From contig PLKR01000493.1 in assembly GCA_003140655.1 (NCBI GenBank), positions 1-5,655 on the forward strand: a stretch of DNA of 5,655 bases, in the 5' to 3' direction. The DNA is from Acidobacteriaceae bacterium. Lineage in GTDB: Bacteria; Acidobacteriota; Terriglobia; Terriglobales; Acidobacteriaceae. The stretch's first letter is position 1; each line of letters opens with the position of its first letter. Under the pieces are notes generated by a model. That model was not told the origin of the DNA. It did no database searches and saw only the letters and a list, made by a program, of their open reading frames with translations. The position numbers were made by a program, and so were the translations under genes. Shown piece after piece: positions 5,263 to 5,655 of the stretch.

Positions 5263-5655
5263 TTACGCTTTCGCGTTCTTGTGCATGTCCACCGTGCTCC
5301 AGGTCTTGTCAGCGGCATGACAAATGTTTTCCAGCGGACAGTCGACGCATTTGGGTTTCCGGGCAATGCAGACACGGCGTCCATGCCAGATGATCTGATG
5401 AGAGAAAAGAATCCACCGGTCGCGCGGGATGATTCGCATCAAATCCTGCTCAATCTTCTGTGGGTCATCGTTCGTCGTGAGTTCGAGACGGCGCGAGATG
5501 CGATGCACGTGAGTGTCAACCACCACGCCCTCGGCCTTCCTGAACCAGGTTCCCAGCACAACATTTGCGGTCTTGCGGGCGACACCGGGCAGGGTAAGTA
5601 ACTTTTCCATATCGTCGGGGACCTCTCCCCCGAAGTCAGCGACGATTGTTTTCGC
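5263..5655 (-). CDS. nth: Endonuclease III (DNA glycosylase/AP lyase), C-terminal part, cut by window edge
   Basis: Nth is a base-excision-repair enzyme that removes oxidised pyrimidines and cleaves the resulting abasic site. The frame stays open to the window edge, so 130 C-terminal residues are present and the N-terminal third or more lies outside. Visible are the helix-hairpin-helix LPGVARKTANVV with the catalytic lysine (residue 28 of the fragment), VVDTHVHRISRRL with the catalytic aspartate (residue 47), and the [4Fe-4S] loop with cysteines at 96, 103, 106 and 112, spaced C-X6-C-X2-C-X5-C. The internal methionine at 5608-5610 is not the start, because EVPDDMEKLLTLPGV is continuous family sequence. 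MutY is excluded by the close match to Nth around the helix-hairpin-helix and by the stop soon after the cluster. The gene ends 104 nt before the antitoxin start, and no terminator is evident. Confidence 0.95.
   Translation of the reverse strand, partial: AKTIVADFGGEVPDDMEKLLTLPGVARKTANVVLGTWFRKAEGVVVDTHVHRISRRLELTTNDDPQKIEQDLMRIIPRDRWILFSHQIIWHGRRVCIARKPKCVDCPLENICHAADKTWSTVDMHKNAKA

Noticed and set aside
5265..5276. Hairpin ACGC-GAAA-GCGT (minus strand) at the end of nth as a terminator
   Set aside because: It has only four base pairs, lies within the last codons and is not followed by a T run on the minus strand.

Overview
The window is a GC-rich stretch of a bacterial chromosome, densely coding, with seven recognisable genes, one of them cut by the right edge. 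The gene complement fits a soil-type Acidobacteriota (Terriglobia-like) genome: a DUF4442 protein, a PaiB-family protein next to uroporphyrinogen-III synthase, DUF2834, and a secreted S9 peptidase with a PD40 propeller. That taxonomic placement is inference from protein character only. No rRNA, tRNA, CRISPR array, insertion sequence or phage gene is visible.

Left half, plus strand: a hotdog-fold DUF4442 protein (16-510), a PaiB-type FMN-binding split-barrel protein (566-1186), uroporphyrinogen-III synthase HemD (1196-2017) and a three-helix DUF2834 membrane protein (2055-2405). paiB and hemD are 9 nt apart in the same frame and are probably co-transcribed. The DUF2834 gene seems to have its own promoter just after the hemD stop. 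That promoter is placed so that the mRNA would begin at or next to the ATG (leaderless), and a perfect 10-bp palindrome lies between the -35 and -10 elements.

Right half, minus strand: the 3' part of endonuclease III (nth, 5263 to the window edge), a type II toxin-antitoxin pair (Phd/YefM-like antitoxin 4883-5158, PIN-domain toxin 4495-4905, overlapping by 23 nt), and a secreted S9-family serine peptidase with a complete seven-bladed propeller (2419-4407). It meets the DUF2834 gene tail to tail across 13 nt. The toxin-antitoxin pair has the best control region in the window: a perfect extended -10 (TGCTATAAT) running into a 7-bp inverted repeat whose loop carries most of the antitoxin Shine-Dalgarno sequence.

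No gene-free stretch exceeds about 110 bases. I see no wholly new multi-gene system. The items most worth a second look are the nested promoter/operator/ribosome-binding-site element of the toxin-antitoxin pair, the predicted leaderless DUF2834 promoter, and the pairing of a PaiB-type protein with hemD.
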